Shown here in pieces: positions 1 through 5,887 of a DNA stretch of 6,243 nt. A program made the translations under genes and the position numbers. Each line of letters starts with the position of its first letter. Position 1 is the first letter of the stretch. The notes under the pieces are model-generated. The model ran no database searches and was not told the DNA's origin. It was given only the letters and a program-made list of their open reading frames with translations. This stretch comes from an uncultured Flavihumibacter sp. (GTDB lineage: Bacteria; Bacteroidota; Bacteroidia; Chitinophagales; Chitinophagaceae). The stretch covers positions 1 through 6,243 of the forward strand of contig CAMLPA010000206.1 in assembly GCA_946481605.1 (NCBI GenBank), given 5' to 3'.

Positions 1-386
1 GCAATAATGGAGTGGCGGCGGGTTTGCTCAACCACTCCATGCCTGGCGTCTATCAGGATGATGATGAGTTCCGAGTTGGATGCGCCGGTTACCATGTTGC
101 GGGTATATTGAATATGCCCCGGTGCATCGGCGATGATGAATTTGCGTTTGGGGGTGGCGAAATATTTATAGGCCACGTCAATAGTGATGCCCTGTTCGCG
201 TTCCGCGCGGAGTCCATCGGTGAGCAACGCGAGGTCGATTTCCCCGTCGGATTTGTTTTTACTTTGCTTTTCGATGGCTTCGAGCTGATCGATCATAATC
301 GATTTGCTGTCGTAGAGCAGGCGGCCGATCAGGGTGCTTTTCCCGTCGTCTACTGAGCCTGCTGTTATAAAACGAAGAATGTCCAT
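1..386 (-). CDS. cysN: Sulfate adenylyltransferase subunit 1, GTPase (partial, N-terminal 128 residues)
   Basis: This is the large, GTP-binding subunit of ATP sulfurylase. With CysD it makes APS and pyrophosphate from ATP and sulfate in the cytoplasm; GTP hydrolysis drives the unfavourable reaction. The frame starts at the ATG read from position 386 and is still open at the left edge, so the C-terminal part, including the NKxD guanine-recognition motif and the later beta-barrel domains, lies outside. Visible motifs are the P-loop GSVDDGKST (residues 10-18), the switch I region [11 protein letters not shown] (63-73) and the switch II motif DAPGH (87-91), all typical of CysN and the EF-Tu-like translation GTPases. 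The start '[18 protein letters not shown]' fits the usual short N-terminus of the family. It lies 41 bp after the cysD stop and is clearly in the same operon. No good Shine-Dalgarno is seen; the upstream stretch is A-rich, as is common in Bacteroidota. A fused APS kinase domain, which some CysN proteins carry, cannot be excluded from this fragment. Confidence 0.97.
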   Translation of the reverse strand, partial: MDILRFITAGSVDDGKSTLIGRLLYDSKSIMIDQLEAIEKQSKNKSDGEIDLALLTDGLRAEREQGITIDVAYKYFATPKRKFIIADAPGHIQYTRNMVTGASNSELIIILIDARHGVVEQTRRHSII

Positions 387-400
387 GTTGCCGTTATTTT

Positions 401-414
401 AAGGCCGGAGCCCT
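401..414 (-). other. Small UNCG-capped hairpin between cysD and cysN
   Basis: In the minus-strand RNA, AGGGC and GCCUU can pair (four Watson-Crick pairs and one G-U) around a UCCG loop closed by a C-G pair, which is a UNCG-type stable tetraloop. The element sits in the middle of the 41-nt gap between the cysD stop and the cysN start. It is followed by AAAAU, not a U-tract, so it is not an intrinsic terminator. A role in RNA stability or in setting the CysD:CysN ratio is only a guess; it may also be chance. Confidence 0.3.
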
Positions 415-427
415 GCGTTCAGATGAA

Positions 428-1336
428 TTAAAAATACCCGTTCTTTTTCCTGTCTTCCATAGCCGCTTCGCTGGTTCTGTCGTCGATCCTTGTTTCACCG
501 CGTTCACTGGTTTTGGTGGCGGTGATTTCGCGGATGATATCGTCGATGGTGGAAGCGGTGGAGGCTACTGCAGCGGTACAGGTCATGTCGCCAACGGTAC
601 GGTAACGAACGGTTTTGTTCACCACGGTATCACCGGGTTCCAGTTGAATGAATTCGGAAGTAGCGATGTATTGTCCTTCATATTCGAGTACTTCACGTTC
701 GTGGGCAAAATAGATGGAGGGCAATTCAATGCCTTCACGCTTGATGTAGTTCCATACGTCCAGTTCAGTCCAGTTGCTGATGGGGAATACGCGCACGTTT
801 TCGCCTTTGCTGATTTTTCCGTTATAGATGCTCCACAGTTCGGGGCGTTGGCGTTTGGGGTCCCACTGACCGAATTCGTCGCGTACCGAGAATATCCTTT
901 CTTTCGCCCGGGCCTTTTCTTCGTCTCTTCTGGCGCCGCCGATGCAGGCATCGAATTTGAATTCTTCGATGGTATCCAGCAAGGTATAGGTCTGCAGTGC
1001 GTTCCGGCTGGCGAATTTGCCTTTGGGTTCGGTAAGTTGTTTGGCTTTGATGGTATCGCCCACGTTGCGGACGATGAGTTTCTCGCCCAGTTTCTCCGCA
1101 AGTTCATCGCGGTATTTTAACGCTTCCGGAAAATTGTGTCCGGTATCGATGTGTACAAGTGGAAAGGGAAACTTGCCCGGACGAAAGGCTTTCAGGGCCA
1201 GTTGTACCAGGGTGATGGAATCTTTTCCGCCTGAGAACAGGAGGGCGGGACGCTCGAACTGGCCCGCCACTTCCCGGAAGATGTGGATGGCTTCGGCTTC
1301 CAACTGATCGAGGTAATCTAATCTGTACTTGCTCAT
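428..1336 (-). CDS. cysD: Sulfate adenylyltransferase subunit 2 (ATP sulfurylase catalytic subunit)
   Basis: This is the catalytic subunit of the CysDN ATP sulfurylase, which adenylylates sulfate to APS, the first step of sulfate assimilation. At 302 residues it is the normal full length. Diagnostic features are the PP-loop pyrophosphatase motif SGGKDS (residues 35-40), HIDTGHNFPE (62-71), the CIGGARRDEEKARAKERIFS block (131-150), FPISNWTELDVWNYI (184-198), RYRTVGDMTCT (244-254) and the C-terminal TSERGETRIDDR with terminal KKNGYF. These are all hallmarks of bacterial CysD and separate it from the related reductase CysH. The start 'MSKYRLDYLDQLEAEAI' agrees with the family. The gene begins 27 bp after the cysH stop and is followed after 41 bp by cysN, so the three are almost certainly co-transcribed. 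The leader before the start is A/G-rich without a strong Shine-Dalgarno. No key residue appears to be missing. Confidence 0.98.
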   Translation of the reverse strand: MSKYRLDYLDQLEAEAIHIFREVAGQFERPALLFSGGKDSITLVQLALKAFRPGKFPFPLVHIDTGHNFPEALKYRDELAEKLGEKLIVRNVGDTIKAKQLTEPKGKFASRNALQTYTLLDTIEEFKFDACIGGARRDEEKARAKERIFSVRDEFGQWDPKRQRPELWSIYNGKISKGENVRVFPISNWTELDVWNYIKREGIELPSIYFAHEREVLEYEGQYIATSEFIQLEPGDTVVNKTVRYRTVGDMTCTAAVASTASTIDDIIREITATKTSERGETRIDDRTSEAAMEDRKKNGYF

Positions 1337-1363
1337 ACGCTTGTTTTCTTGCTCTGCTGAATA

Positions 1364-2077
1364 TTATTGATGAACGTGGAGCCCACATTCTTTTTTAGCG
1401 GCATCTTCCCACCACCATCTTCCCGCCCTGAAATCTTCTCCTTCCCGGATGGCGCGTGTGCAGGGCTGGCAGCCAATGCTCACGAAGCCCTTGTCGTGAA
1501 GCGGGTTGTACGGGATGTTGTGCTCCCGGATGAATGCTTTCACCTGGTCGAAGCTCCAGTGCAGGATGGGATGGTATTTGATGATGTTGTTGCTGGCGTC
1601 GTATTCCACCTGGGGAATGTCCTGGCGGTCGGGAGAATGTTCTGCTCTCAGGCCCGTGATCCATATTTCCTGGCCCTTTAACGCGCGTTTTAATGGTTCT
1701 ACCTTACGGATAAAACAACATTCTTTCCTGTTCTCCAGGGATTCATAAAAGGACTGTGGTCCTTTCTCGCTGAGCAGTGTTTCTACGGCCAGCGCCTGGG
1801 GATAAAATGCTTTGATATGGGTATTGTACCGCTCGTTGGTGCTGCGCCAAACGGAATAGGTTTCCGGGAAAATGCGGCCCGTGTCGAGCGTGAAGATGTC
1901 AATGGGAAGATTTCCATGCAGGATCAGATGGCTGATGGCCTGGTCTTCGTAACTGAAACTGGAGGAGAACACTACTTTTCCGGAAAAGTTTTCCGCCAGC
2001 CATTTTAACGCTTCGGCTTCATTCAGTCCATTAATACTATAGGATATATGTGCAACTTGTTCATTTATTTCCGGCAT
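1364..2077 (-). CDS. cysH: Adenylyl-sulfate (APS) reductase, [4Fe-4S] type, thioredoxin-dependent
   Basis: This cytoplasmic enzyme reduces adenylylated sulfate to sulfite. At 237 residues it is complete. It has the modified PP-loop SSSFSYEDQ (residues 38-46), TLDTGRIFPET (63-73), WITGLRAEHSPDRQ (139-152) and the C-terminal ECGLH with catalytic Cys231. The pair Cys120-Cys121 and the Cys203-x-x-Cys206 motif are the four [4Fe-4S] ligands found in APS reductases and absent from the cluster-free PAPS reductases of the E. coli type. By established family rules, APS is therefore the expected substrate, although some cluster-bearing enzymes also accept PAPS. The neighbouring cysD and cysN supply the APS, and no APS kinase gene is seen between them. 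It is the first gene of the operon, with a 268-bp control region upstream. The start at 2077 has no obvious Shine-Dalgarno; its start codon lies in a stretch that can pair with the upstream leader (separate entry), which may control its translation. Gene symbol cysH is used in the broad sense. Confidence 0.97.
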   Translation of the reverse strand: MPEINEQVAHISYSINGLNEAEALKWLAENFSGKVVFSSSFSYEDQAISHLILHGNLPIDIFTLDTGRIFPETYSVWRSTNERYNTHIKAFYPQALAVETLLSEKGPQSFYESLENRKECCFIRKVEPLKRALKGQEIWITGLRAEHSPDRQDIPQVEYDASNNIIKYHPILHWSFDQVKAFIREHNIPYNPLHDKGFVSIGCQPCTRAIREGEDFRAGRWWWEDAAKKECGLHVHQ

Positions 2078-2170
2078 ACGCGTAGATTTCTGGTGGTTAA
2101 AAATCGAAATACGGACCTGTTCAACTGCTTAACAGCAACAGTTCATATTGTAATTGCGCATTCCCGAAAT
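2067..2170 (-). promoter_or_regulatory. Long-range RNA pairing between the leader ORF and the cysH start codon region
   Basis: On the plus strand, GCGCATTCCCGAAAT (2156-2170) is an imperfect inverted repeat of 2067-2081. In the minus-strand RNA, leader AUUUCGGGAAUGCGC faces GCGUAUGCCGGAAAU, which contains the cysH AUG. Of 15 positions, 12 form Watson-Crick pairs, one is G-U and two mismatch. The leader strand of the pair lies inside the small cysteine-rich reading frame and covers its internal AUG. Seen: the complementarity. Inferred: it could hide the cysH start unless ribosomes keep the leader open. A pairing this good is expected by chance in roughly one leader in ten of this size, so the support comes mainly from its position. 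Confidence 0.4.
2117..2143 (-). promoter_or_regulatory. Two mutually exclusive small hairpins over the cysteine codons
   Basis: In the minus-strand leader, AACTG (2143-2139) can pair with CAGTT (2127-2123), or CTGTT (2135-2131) can pair with AACAG (2121-2117). The two stems compete for overlapping sequence and overlap the three cysteine codons and the stop of the leader frame. Each is only five pairs long and neither ends in a clear U-tract, so this does not look like a classical terminator/antiterminator switch. It is recorded because ribosome position on the cysteine codons would decide which stem can form. Confidence 0.25.
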
Positions 2171-2191
2171 GATGGTTACCTGTAAGATCAT
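2129..2191 (-). CDS. Candidate cysteine leader peptide upstream of cysH (ends Cys-Cys-Cys-stop)
   Basis: In the roughly 145-nt leader between promoter and cysH there is a small frame, MILQVTIISGMRNYNMNCCC, then TAA. Two internal ATGs (reading from 2161 and from 2146) would give MRNYNMNCCC or MNCCC; none has a convincing Shine-Dalgarno, so the true start is uncertain. The codons TGT TGC TGT come directly before the stop. Three cysteine codons in a row are rare: about 0.004 expected in a leader of this length at uniform base frequency. They sit directly in front of an operon for reduced sulfur supply. Established knowledge: amino-acid operons are often controlled by leader peptides rich in the end-product residue, and poly-cysteine upstream frames controlling sulfur genes have been described in mycobacteria. 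Inference: ribosome slowing here when Cys-tRNA is scarce raises cysH expression. Translation of the frame is not shown by the sequence alone. Confidence 0.6.
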   Translation of the reverse strand: MILQVTIISGMRNYNMNCCC

Positions 2192-2200
2192 ACACACTAA

Positions 2201-2220
2201 TAGTCTACTGGTTCGATAGA
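2201..2220 (-). promoter_or_regulatory. Promoter-proximal copy of a 20-bp dyad element (putative operator)
   Basis: Read on the minus strand, the element is TCTATCGAACCAGTAGACTA. It has 4-bp dyad arms TCTA and TAGA separated by 9 bp. It matches the upstream copy (2268-2287, opposite strand) at 15 of 20 positions, and all five differences are transitions. It lies just downstream of the predicted transcription start, a position where a bound regulator would block RNA polymerase. The binding protein is not encoded in this window; an Rrf2/CymR-like sulfur regulator is one possibility, by inference only. Confidence 0.5.
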
Positions 2221-2229
2221 TATTTGAAA

Positions 2230-2260
2230 CAAAGATAATTCCTGCGGATTATATGGCCAA
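2230..2260 (-). promoter_or_regulatory. Bacteroidota-type promoter of the cysHDN operon
   Basis: On the minus strand, TTGG (2260-2257) is followed after 19 bp by TATCTTTG (2237-2230). The Bacteroidota primary sigma factor consensus is TTTG, about 19 bp, TAnnTTTG, so the -7 box is a perfect match and the -33 box matches three of four. Transcription would begin near 2222-2227, leaving a leader of about 145 nt before cysH. This leader holds the proximal dyad element and the cysteine leader frame. No known riboswitch class was recognised in it. Confidence 0.7.
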
Positions 2261-2267
2261 CTAATTT

Positions 2268-2287
2268 TCCATCGAATTGGTGGACTA
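2268..2287 (+). promoter_or_regulatory. Promoter-distal copy of the 20-bp dyad element (putative operator)
   Basis: Read on the plus strand, the element is TCCATCGAATTGGTGGACTA, with dyad arms TCCA and TGGA separated by 9 bp. Relative to the proximal copy, the third base of the left arm and the matching base of the right arm have both changed, so the dyad symmetry is kept. It ends a few base pairs upstream of the -33 box of the cysH promoter and points the opposite way from the other copy; the two centres are about 68 bp apart. This spacing would suit cooperative binding or looping across the promoter. Confidence 0.45.
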
Positions 2288-2345
2288 AGTGTTAAAAACG
2301 GATTTGAACAGGTGAAAAACTAACGGTTGTTTGGTGAAAAAACGT

Positions 2346-5300
2346 TCAGTCCATGTTTTCATAATGAAATTCGAGGTAGTTTTTCAGCAGGGTATCCAGT
2401 TTGGAGGCATCAAATTCTTCCTCCCAATAAATGCCGGAAACATCCTTCATAGGGAAGATGTCTTTTGAATTGAGGATATAGCCACCCGAAACGCCCAGGT
2501 AGGAAACGGCATCTTCCTCCGTTCCGAACGTGACTTTGTACAGGATGAAATGGTATTTTTTCTTATTGTAAGTGCCGGTCTTTTCAGCCACCAGCTTCAC
2601 TGTGTCCGGTTCCTGTTCATCGGTGGCAAGCTGGTATATGCTGCCTTCGGCCATCGCGCTGCGCGTAAGGTATTCCGCCGGGAACAGGTGCACCAGTTGA
2701 AGGGCTTCCAGTTCTTCATAGAAACTCATGCGCAATGCTTTGCCGGCCGCAATTTCCTTTATAGTGACCGATGGCACTTTTTTCTTCTTTTCTAACAGTA
2801 CCATGGCGGCGCCTTTTTTAAGATAAAGGTCTTCGTGCTGCAGCATTTGTTCCATTGCTTTGAGCAAAGTGGGTGTACCCAGTGAATCAGCAAGGTTGAT
2901 CAATGCCCATAGCCTATAATCGGTTTCTTCTTCTTCTTTCCCGGCAAATGCTTTGGTGAGGTAGCTGGAAAAAAAATCCTGGAAAGGTAAAATTTCCTTC
3001 GGCGATAATTTGCCCTGGTTCAGGAGGGAATAGGAGAGTTGCATCAGTGGCAGACAAAGCGCTGAATCTGCGGCGGCTTTCATCAATTGAGGATAGTATT
3101 TTTTGGTGAGGCCAATACTGTCCATGAGCAGATAGCCGAGGTCGTGTGGCACTTCTTTATAGGGCATTCCTTTTTCAAACAATTCCAGGAGTGCTTTGTA
3201 GCTTTCTTCCGTTGTAGTGGCCGCGAGCAGGGTAAGTGCGCTGGCCCTCACTTCTGGCTCAGCATGTGTGGCAAGTGATGCTTTTGCAAAAGAAACAACT
3301 GATGGATCACCTGTTCCCGCCAGTTTTTTCGCTACCTGGTAATTGGTGTAGGCATCGCGTTTATTTTCGAAAGGGGATAGGTAGGTTTGTTGAAGGGCTT
3401 TACGCAGGAATTGTTTTACGTCTTCGGTTTCAGGTAAAGCTGAAATGGACTGGTAGGCTTCATACCGAACAGTAGAATCGGGGCTTTGAAGGTCGGCGAG
3501 CAGTATATCCGCTTTTGATTCAAACAGTGCCTGGCTTTTTTCCGGCACATCCCAGTTAAAAGAGTTGAACACCCGTGTATTGAAGTCGCTTCGCAATTGC
3601 TCCGACGCGCCATTGGCGGATAATGTTGCCAGCACATTGTTTTTGAGGATATACCTCATTCGTGTGTAAGAGTTGAAAGAGCCTTTTGTTTTACCGGTGA
3701 ACTCCATGGAAGGCTGGGCGCCGCTGGTGTAAATGGGGGTTCCTGTAAGCTGATATGTTTCTTCGTGTTCTTTTAATAATTGTTCCCACAAACTGCTTTC
3801 AGAAGGATACCAGTTGTACTTTCCGATGGTGTCGAGCGTAATCGCGTAGGTGGTATGCGTAGTGGAATCATAGGCATAAAAATCCGGGATTTCACCTTCC
3901 GTTTCATCTTTCAAAATGTCATCGGGTGTAAGAAGTGAAATTCCCCATTCACTGATCGGTGATTTTCGCAGGGAAGGTACCGTGTTTTCCGGGAAAGATA
4001 CCTCGTGTAAAAAACGGTGGATGGGTTCTTTACGCAGTTCTGCTGAGTCCCCGATGGCTGCAAGCATCAATAATCCGTTGTTGGCGACAACCGTGGCTCC
4101 GCGCATATATAAATCCGGATCTTCCGTAGAAACGCCTTCATAAAGGAGCCATTTTTTTCCATCGATAATCTTTTCTTCCATAATACTGTCACGCAGGGTT
4201 TCTTCCAGGTTGGCGACTGTATTGTGGTACATAATGCTGTCGTTCGTGATGTAGAATTTTTTGTTGATCGTTTTGGAGATCACCAGCAGGTAAGTTCCGG
4301 TAGCCAGGTGTATACCGGCTTTCGTTTCCATGGTCCAGGCCTCATCTTCGGCATCACTCATTTCTTTTGACTTTACCATTTCTACCGGCGCTTTGATCTG
4401 TGCGCCGTTTAATGCGGTGAGCAGGAATGTTTTTTCAGCAACCTTATTCTCCTTATAAGGATTTATCACAGCGGAGGAGAAAAATCTTTGCTCCGCGGAA
4501 TCCCTCGCCGCGTTTTTTTTCTGTTGAACCCCAGCCAGCGCATACACTTTGTTCTGCCTGATAAAGAGGCGCACGCGCATATTTCCGCCATCTATATTTC
4601 CATAATATTCACGGCCCGGCACGCCATTCAGGGTTACATTTGCGGAGTCTGTAAGTTTTCCTGCCCTGAACATTTTCCTGCCCATGGCGCCTATTGTTTG
4701 CATGGGATCGGCTTTGGCTATAGAAGGGGCGCCCGTTATAGCCATTCCATAAAAGGCGGTGTTTTCGAAGAGGTCAAAGTAATAGTGCATATCCAGTACG
4801 CCCATGAAGTTGATTTTTTCAGTCTTGCCGGGCGTGTAAAACGAAAAGCCAGCGAGTGTATCTTTAAACTGCACCCATGGTGCCGGTACTTCGGAGAATT
4901 GGTATTTTGAGAGGTCCTTTTTTTGAGAAGACAGCACCGGCTCCACAGCATATCCTTTTTCCCGCAATAAACTGATCAGTCCTTCTCTGCCTGGTAAGTG
5001 GGCGGCACCGGTGGCGAAGAACGTGTTGCGCAGTCGTGCGAGACTGTCGATCCTGCCGCTCATTTTATAGTTTCTCCTGATAAGGATCGCATCACCGAGC
5101 GAATCTTCCGAGGCTTTGGTGATGAGGGCTTCTACAGCATTGAGGTCTTCTTTCTGGTAGATGCCGATGAGTTTTTCAAGCATGAGCGCATTTTCCGCAC
5201 GGAAGGGGTTTGTGGCGATGGCGTCTTCCAGGTCCCTGGTCCTGACCTTTTTCATCAGTCCCGTCTGATCCGAGAGGTCTTCGATTCCGCCCGTCCATTT

Positions 5301-5789
5301 GCCTTGTTTTTGGGTCATCCCGTACAGATAGGCATCCAGGAATGTCTGCATGTTTTCCGCACCCTGTGTTTTTTTCAGCCAGGTATGTTTTCTTTCCAGT
5401 ATATCATTCAGCGTAAGCTTATTGGCTGGTTTTTTCAGTTTGCGTGCAAGCGCTTCCCTGTATTGGAGAAAAGTTTCATCCGGATTATCTTCCTCCAGGA
5501 ACTCTTTTTTGATGGCGTCAGAAACAGCCAGTTGTATAGAATAATTGGCGGCTTCCTCCATATTTAATTCAGTGGCTATTCCGGCTGTTTTTTCCAGTGC
5601 GTCCAAAACTGAGTCACCCAACATGAATACACGTTTATCTGTAAGGTGGATGGTACCGAAAAGATAGGACGGTTTTTCCAGCCCGTTGCCCGAGATACGC
5701 CACAGCAACGTATTGGGGAGTTTATCACTTTTTTGTGCTGAAGCGAAAAGCGGTAGCAGGAAGCTCAGGATAATGATACGGAGGCGCAT
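2346..5789 (-). CDS. Large secreted TraB/GumN (TIKI-like) protein with three beta-rich modules and HEAT-like repeats
   Basis: This 1147-residue protein begins with a signal peptide (residues 1-18, hydrophobic IIILSFLLPLF, cleavage after ASA before Gln19), so it is probably periplasmic. Residues 25-285 form a TraB/GumN domain: GTIH at 45-48, ATE with Glu74, RRN near 238-240 and GAAH at 261-264 followed by LPGREGLISLLREKGY. The two GxxH motifs and the glutamate are the putative metal or active-site residues of the TraB/TIKI/ChaN superfamily. Residues about 300-445, 450-602 and 607-749 look like three divergent copies of one module, each ending in an Arg/aromatic segment (RFFSSAV, RFLHEVSF, RVFNSFNW). 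Residues about 755-1015 are alpha-helical and HEAT-like ('DPSVVSFAKASLATHAEPEVRASALTLL'). Residues 1060-1147 form a small C-terminal domain. Most TraB/GumN proteins are about 300 residues, so this is a large fusion. Its substrate is unknown; peptidase activity is only suggested by the TIKI relatives. It ends 268 bp before cysH and seems to have its own promoter. Confidence 0.88.
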   Translation of the reverse strand: MRLRIIILSFLLPLFASAQKSDKLPNTLLWRISGNGLEKPSYLFGTIHLTDKRVFMLGDSVLDALEKTAGIATELNMEEAANYSIQLAVSDAIKKEFLEEDNPDETFLQYREALARKLKKPANKLTLNDILERKHTWLKKTQGAENMQTFLDAYLYGMTQKQGKWTGGIEDLSDQTGLMKKVRTRDLEDAIATNPFRAENALMLEKLIGIYQKEDLNAVEALITKASEDSLGDAILIRRNYKMSGRIDSLARLRNTFFATGAAHLPGREGLISLLREKGYAVEPVLSSQKKDLSKYQFSEVPAPWVQFKDTLAGFSFYTPGKTEKINFMGVLDMHYYFDLFENTAFYGMAITGAPSIAKADPMQTIGAMGRKMFRAGKLTDSANVTLNGVPGREYYGNIDGGNMRVRLFIRQNKVYALAGVQQKKNAARDSAEQRFFSSAVINPYKENKVAEKTFLLTALNGAQIKAPVEMVKSKEMSDAEDEAWTMETKAGIHLATGTYLLVISKTINKKFYITNDSIMYHNTVANLEETLRDSIMEEKIIDGKKWLLYEGVSTEDPDLYMRGATVVANNGLLMLAAIGDSAELRKEPIHRFLHEVSFPENTVPSLRKSPISEWGISLLTPDDILKDETEGEIPDFYAYDSTTHTTYAITLDTIGKYNWYPSESSLWEQLLKEHEETYQLTGTPIYTSGAQPSMEFTGKTKGSFNSYTRMRYILKNNVLATLSANGASEQLRSDFNTRVFNSFNWDVPEKSQALFESKADILLADLQSPDSTVRYEAYQSISALPETEDVKQFLRKALQQTYLSPFENKRDAYTNYQVAKKLAGTGDPSVVSFAKASLATHAEPEVRASALTLLAATTTEESYKALLELFEKGMPYKEVPHDLGYLLMDSIGLTKKYYPQLMKAAADSALCLPLMQLSYSLLNQGKLSPKEILPFQDFFSSYLTKAFAGKEEEETDYRLWALINLADSLGTPTLLKAMEQMLQHEDLYLKKGAAMVLLEKKKKVPSVTIKEIAAGKALRMSFYEELEALQLVHLFPAEYLTRSAMAEGSIYQLATDEQEPDTVKLVAEKTGTYNKKKYHFILYKVTFGTEEDAVSYLGVSGGYILNSKDIFPMKDVSGIYWEEEFDASKLDTLLKNYLEFHYENMD

Positions 5790-5814
5790 GGGGTAAAAGG
5801 ATTGGTTTCCGGCA

Positions 5815-5846
5815 ACAAGATAAGGAGCTTCCCGCTTATGGTGAAA
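5815..5846 (-). promoter_or_regulatory. Possible weak promoter of the TraB/GumN gene
   Basis: On the minus strand, TTTC (5846-5843) lies 20 bp before TATCTTGT (5822-5815), a partial match to TTTG-N19-21-TAnnTTTG (three of four in the -33 box, four of six fixed bases in the -7 box). This would give a 5' leader of about 20-25 nt. The 98-bp gap 5790-5887 separates two divergent genes and must hold both their promoters; apart from this I see no repeats or hairpins in it. Confidence 0.35.
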
Positions 5847-5887
5847 AAATGATATAACTGCTTATATTAGAGGAATAACCCAAAAAC

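Larger units (their letters stand above)
2115..2313. repeat. Exact 10-bp inverted repeat bracketing the cysH promoter and leader
   Basis: ACCTGTTCAA at 2115-2124 is the exact reverse complement of TTGAACAGGT at 2304-2313. The copies lie on either side of the promoter, the dyad elements and the leader frame, 179 bp apart. The distal copy lies upstream of the promoter, so they would not be in the same cysH transcript. The same distal stretch is followed by GGTGAAAAA, which recurs 22 bp later (2311-2319 and 2333-2341), just past the end of the neighbouring gene. The functional meaning is unknown; a second protein-binding site is possible. Confidence 0.3.

Noticed and set aside
12..356. Open plus-strand frame of 114 codons across cysN
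   Set aside because: It lies opposite the conserved GTPase motifs of cysN and has no features of its own.
644..1120. Open plus-strand frame of 158 codons across cysD
   Set aside because: It is antisense to a gene with all CysD motifs, its translation matches no family I know, and it has no ribosome binding site; it is a shadow of the codon bias.
2090..2130. Intrinsic terminator (transcription attenuator) before cysH
   Set aside because: There is a short run of five T on the minus strand (ATTTTTAA), but no stable GC-rich stem directly in front of it.
2078..2230. SAM or other known riboswitch in the cysH leader
   Set aside because: I looked for the conserved core sequences of SAM-I and SAM-II aptamers and found none; the leader is better explained by the small frame and weak pairings.
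2290..2345. Intrinsic terminator after the TraB/GumN gene
   Set aside because: T-runs occur on the minus strand (TTTTTT, GTTTTT, GTTTTT), but only 4-bp weak stems can be drawn beside them; not enough to call a terminator.
4998..5567. Open plus-strand frame of 189 codons across the TraB/GumN gene
   Set aside because: It is antisense to the signature motifs and helices of the TraB domain; its Phe-rich, low-complexity translation is typical of antisense frames.
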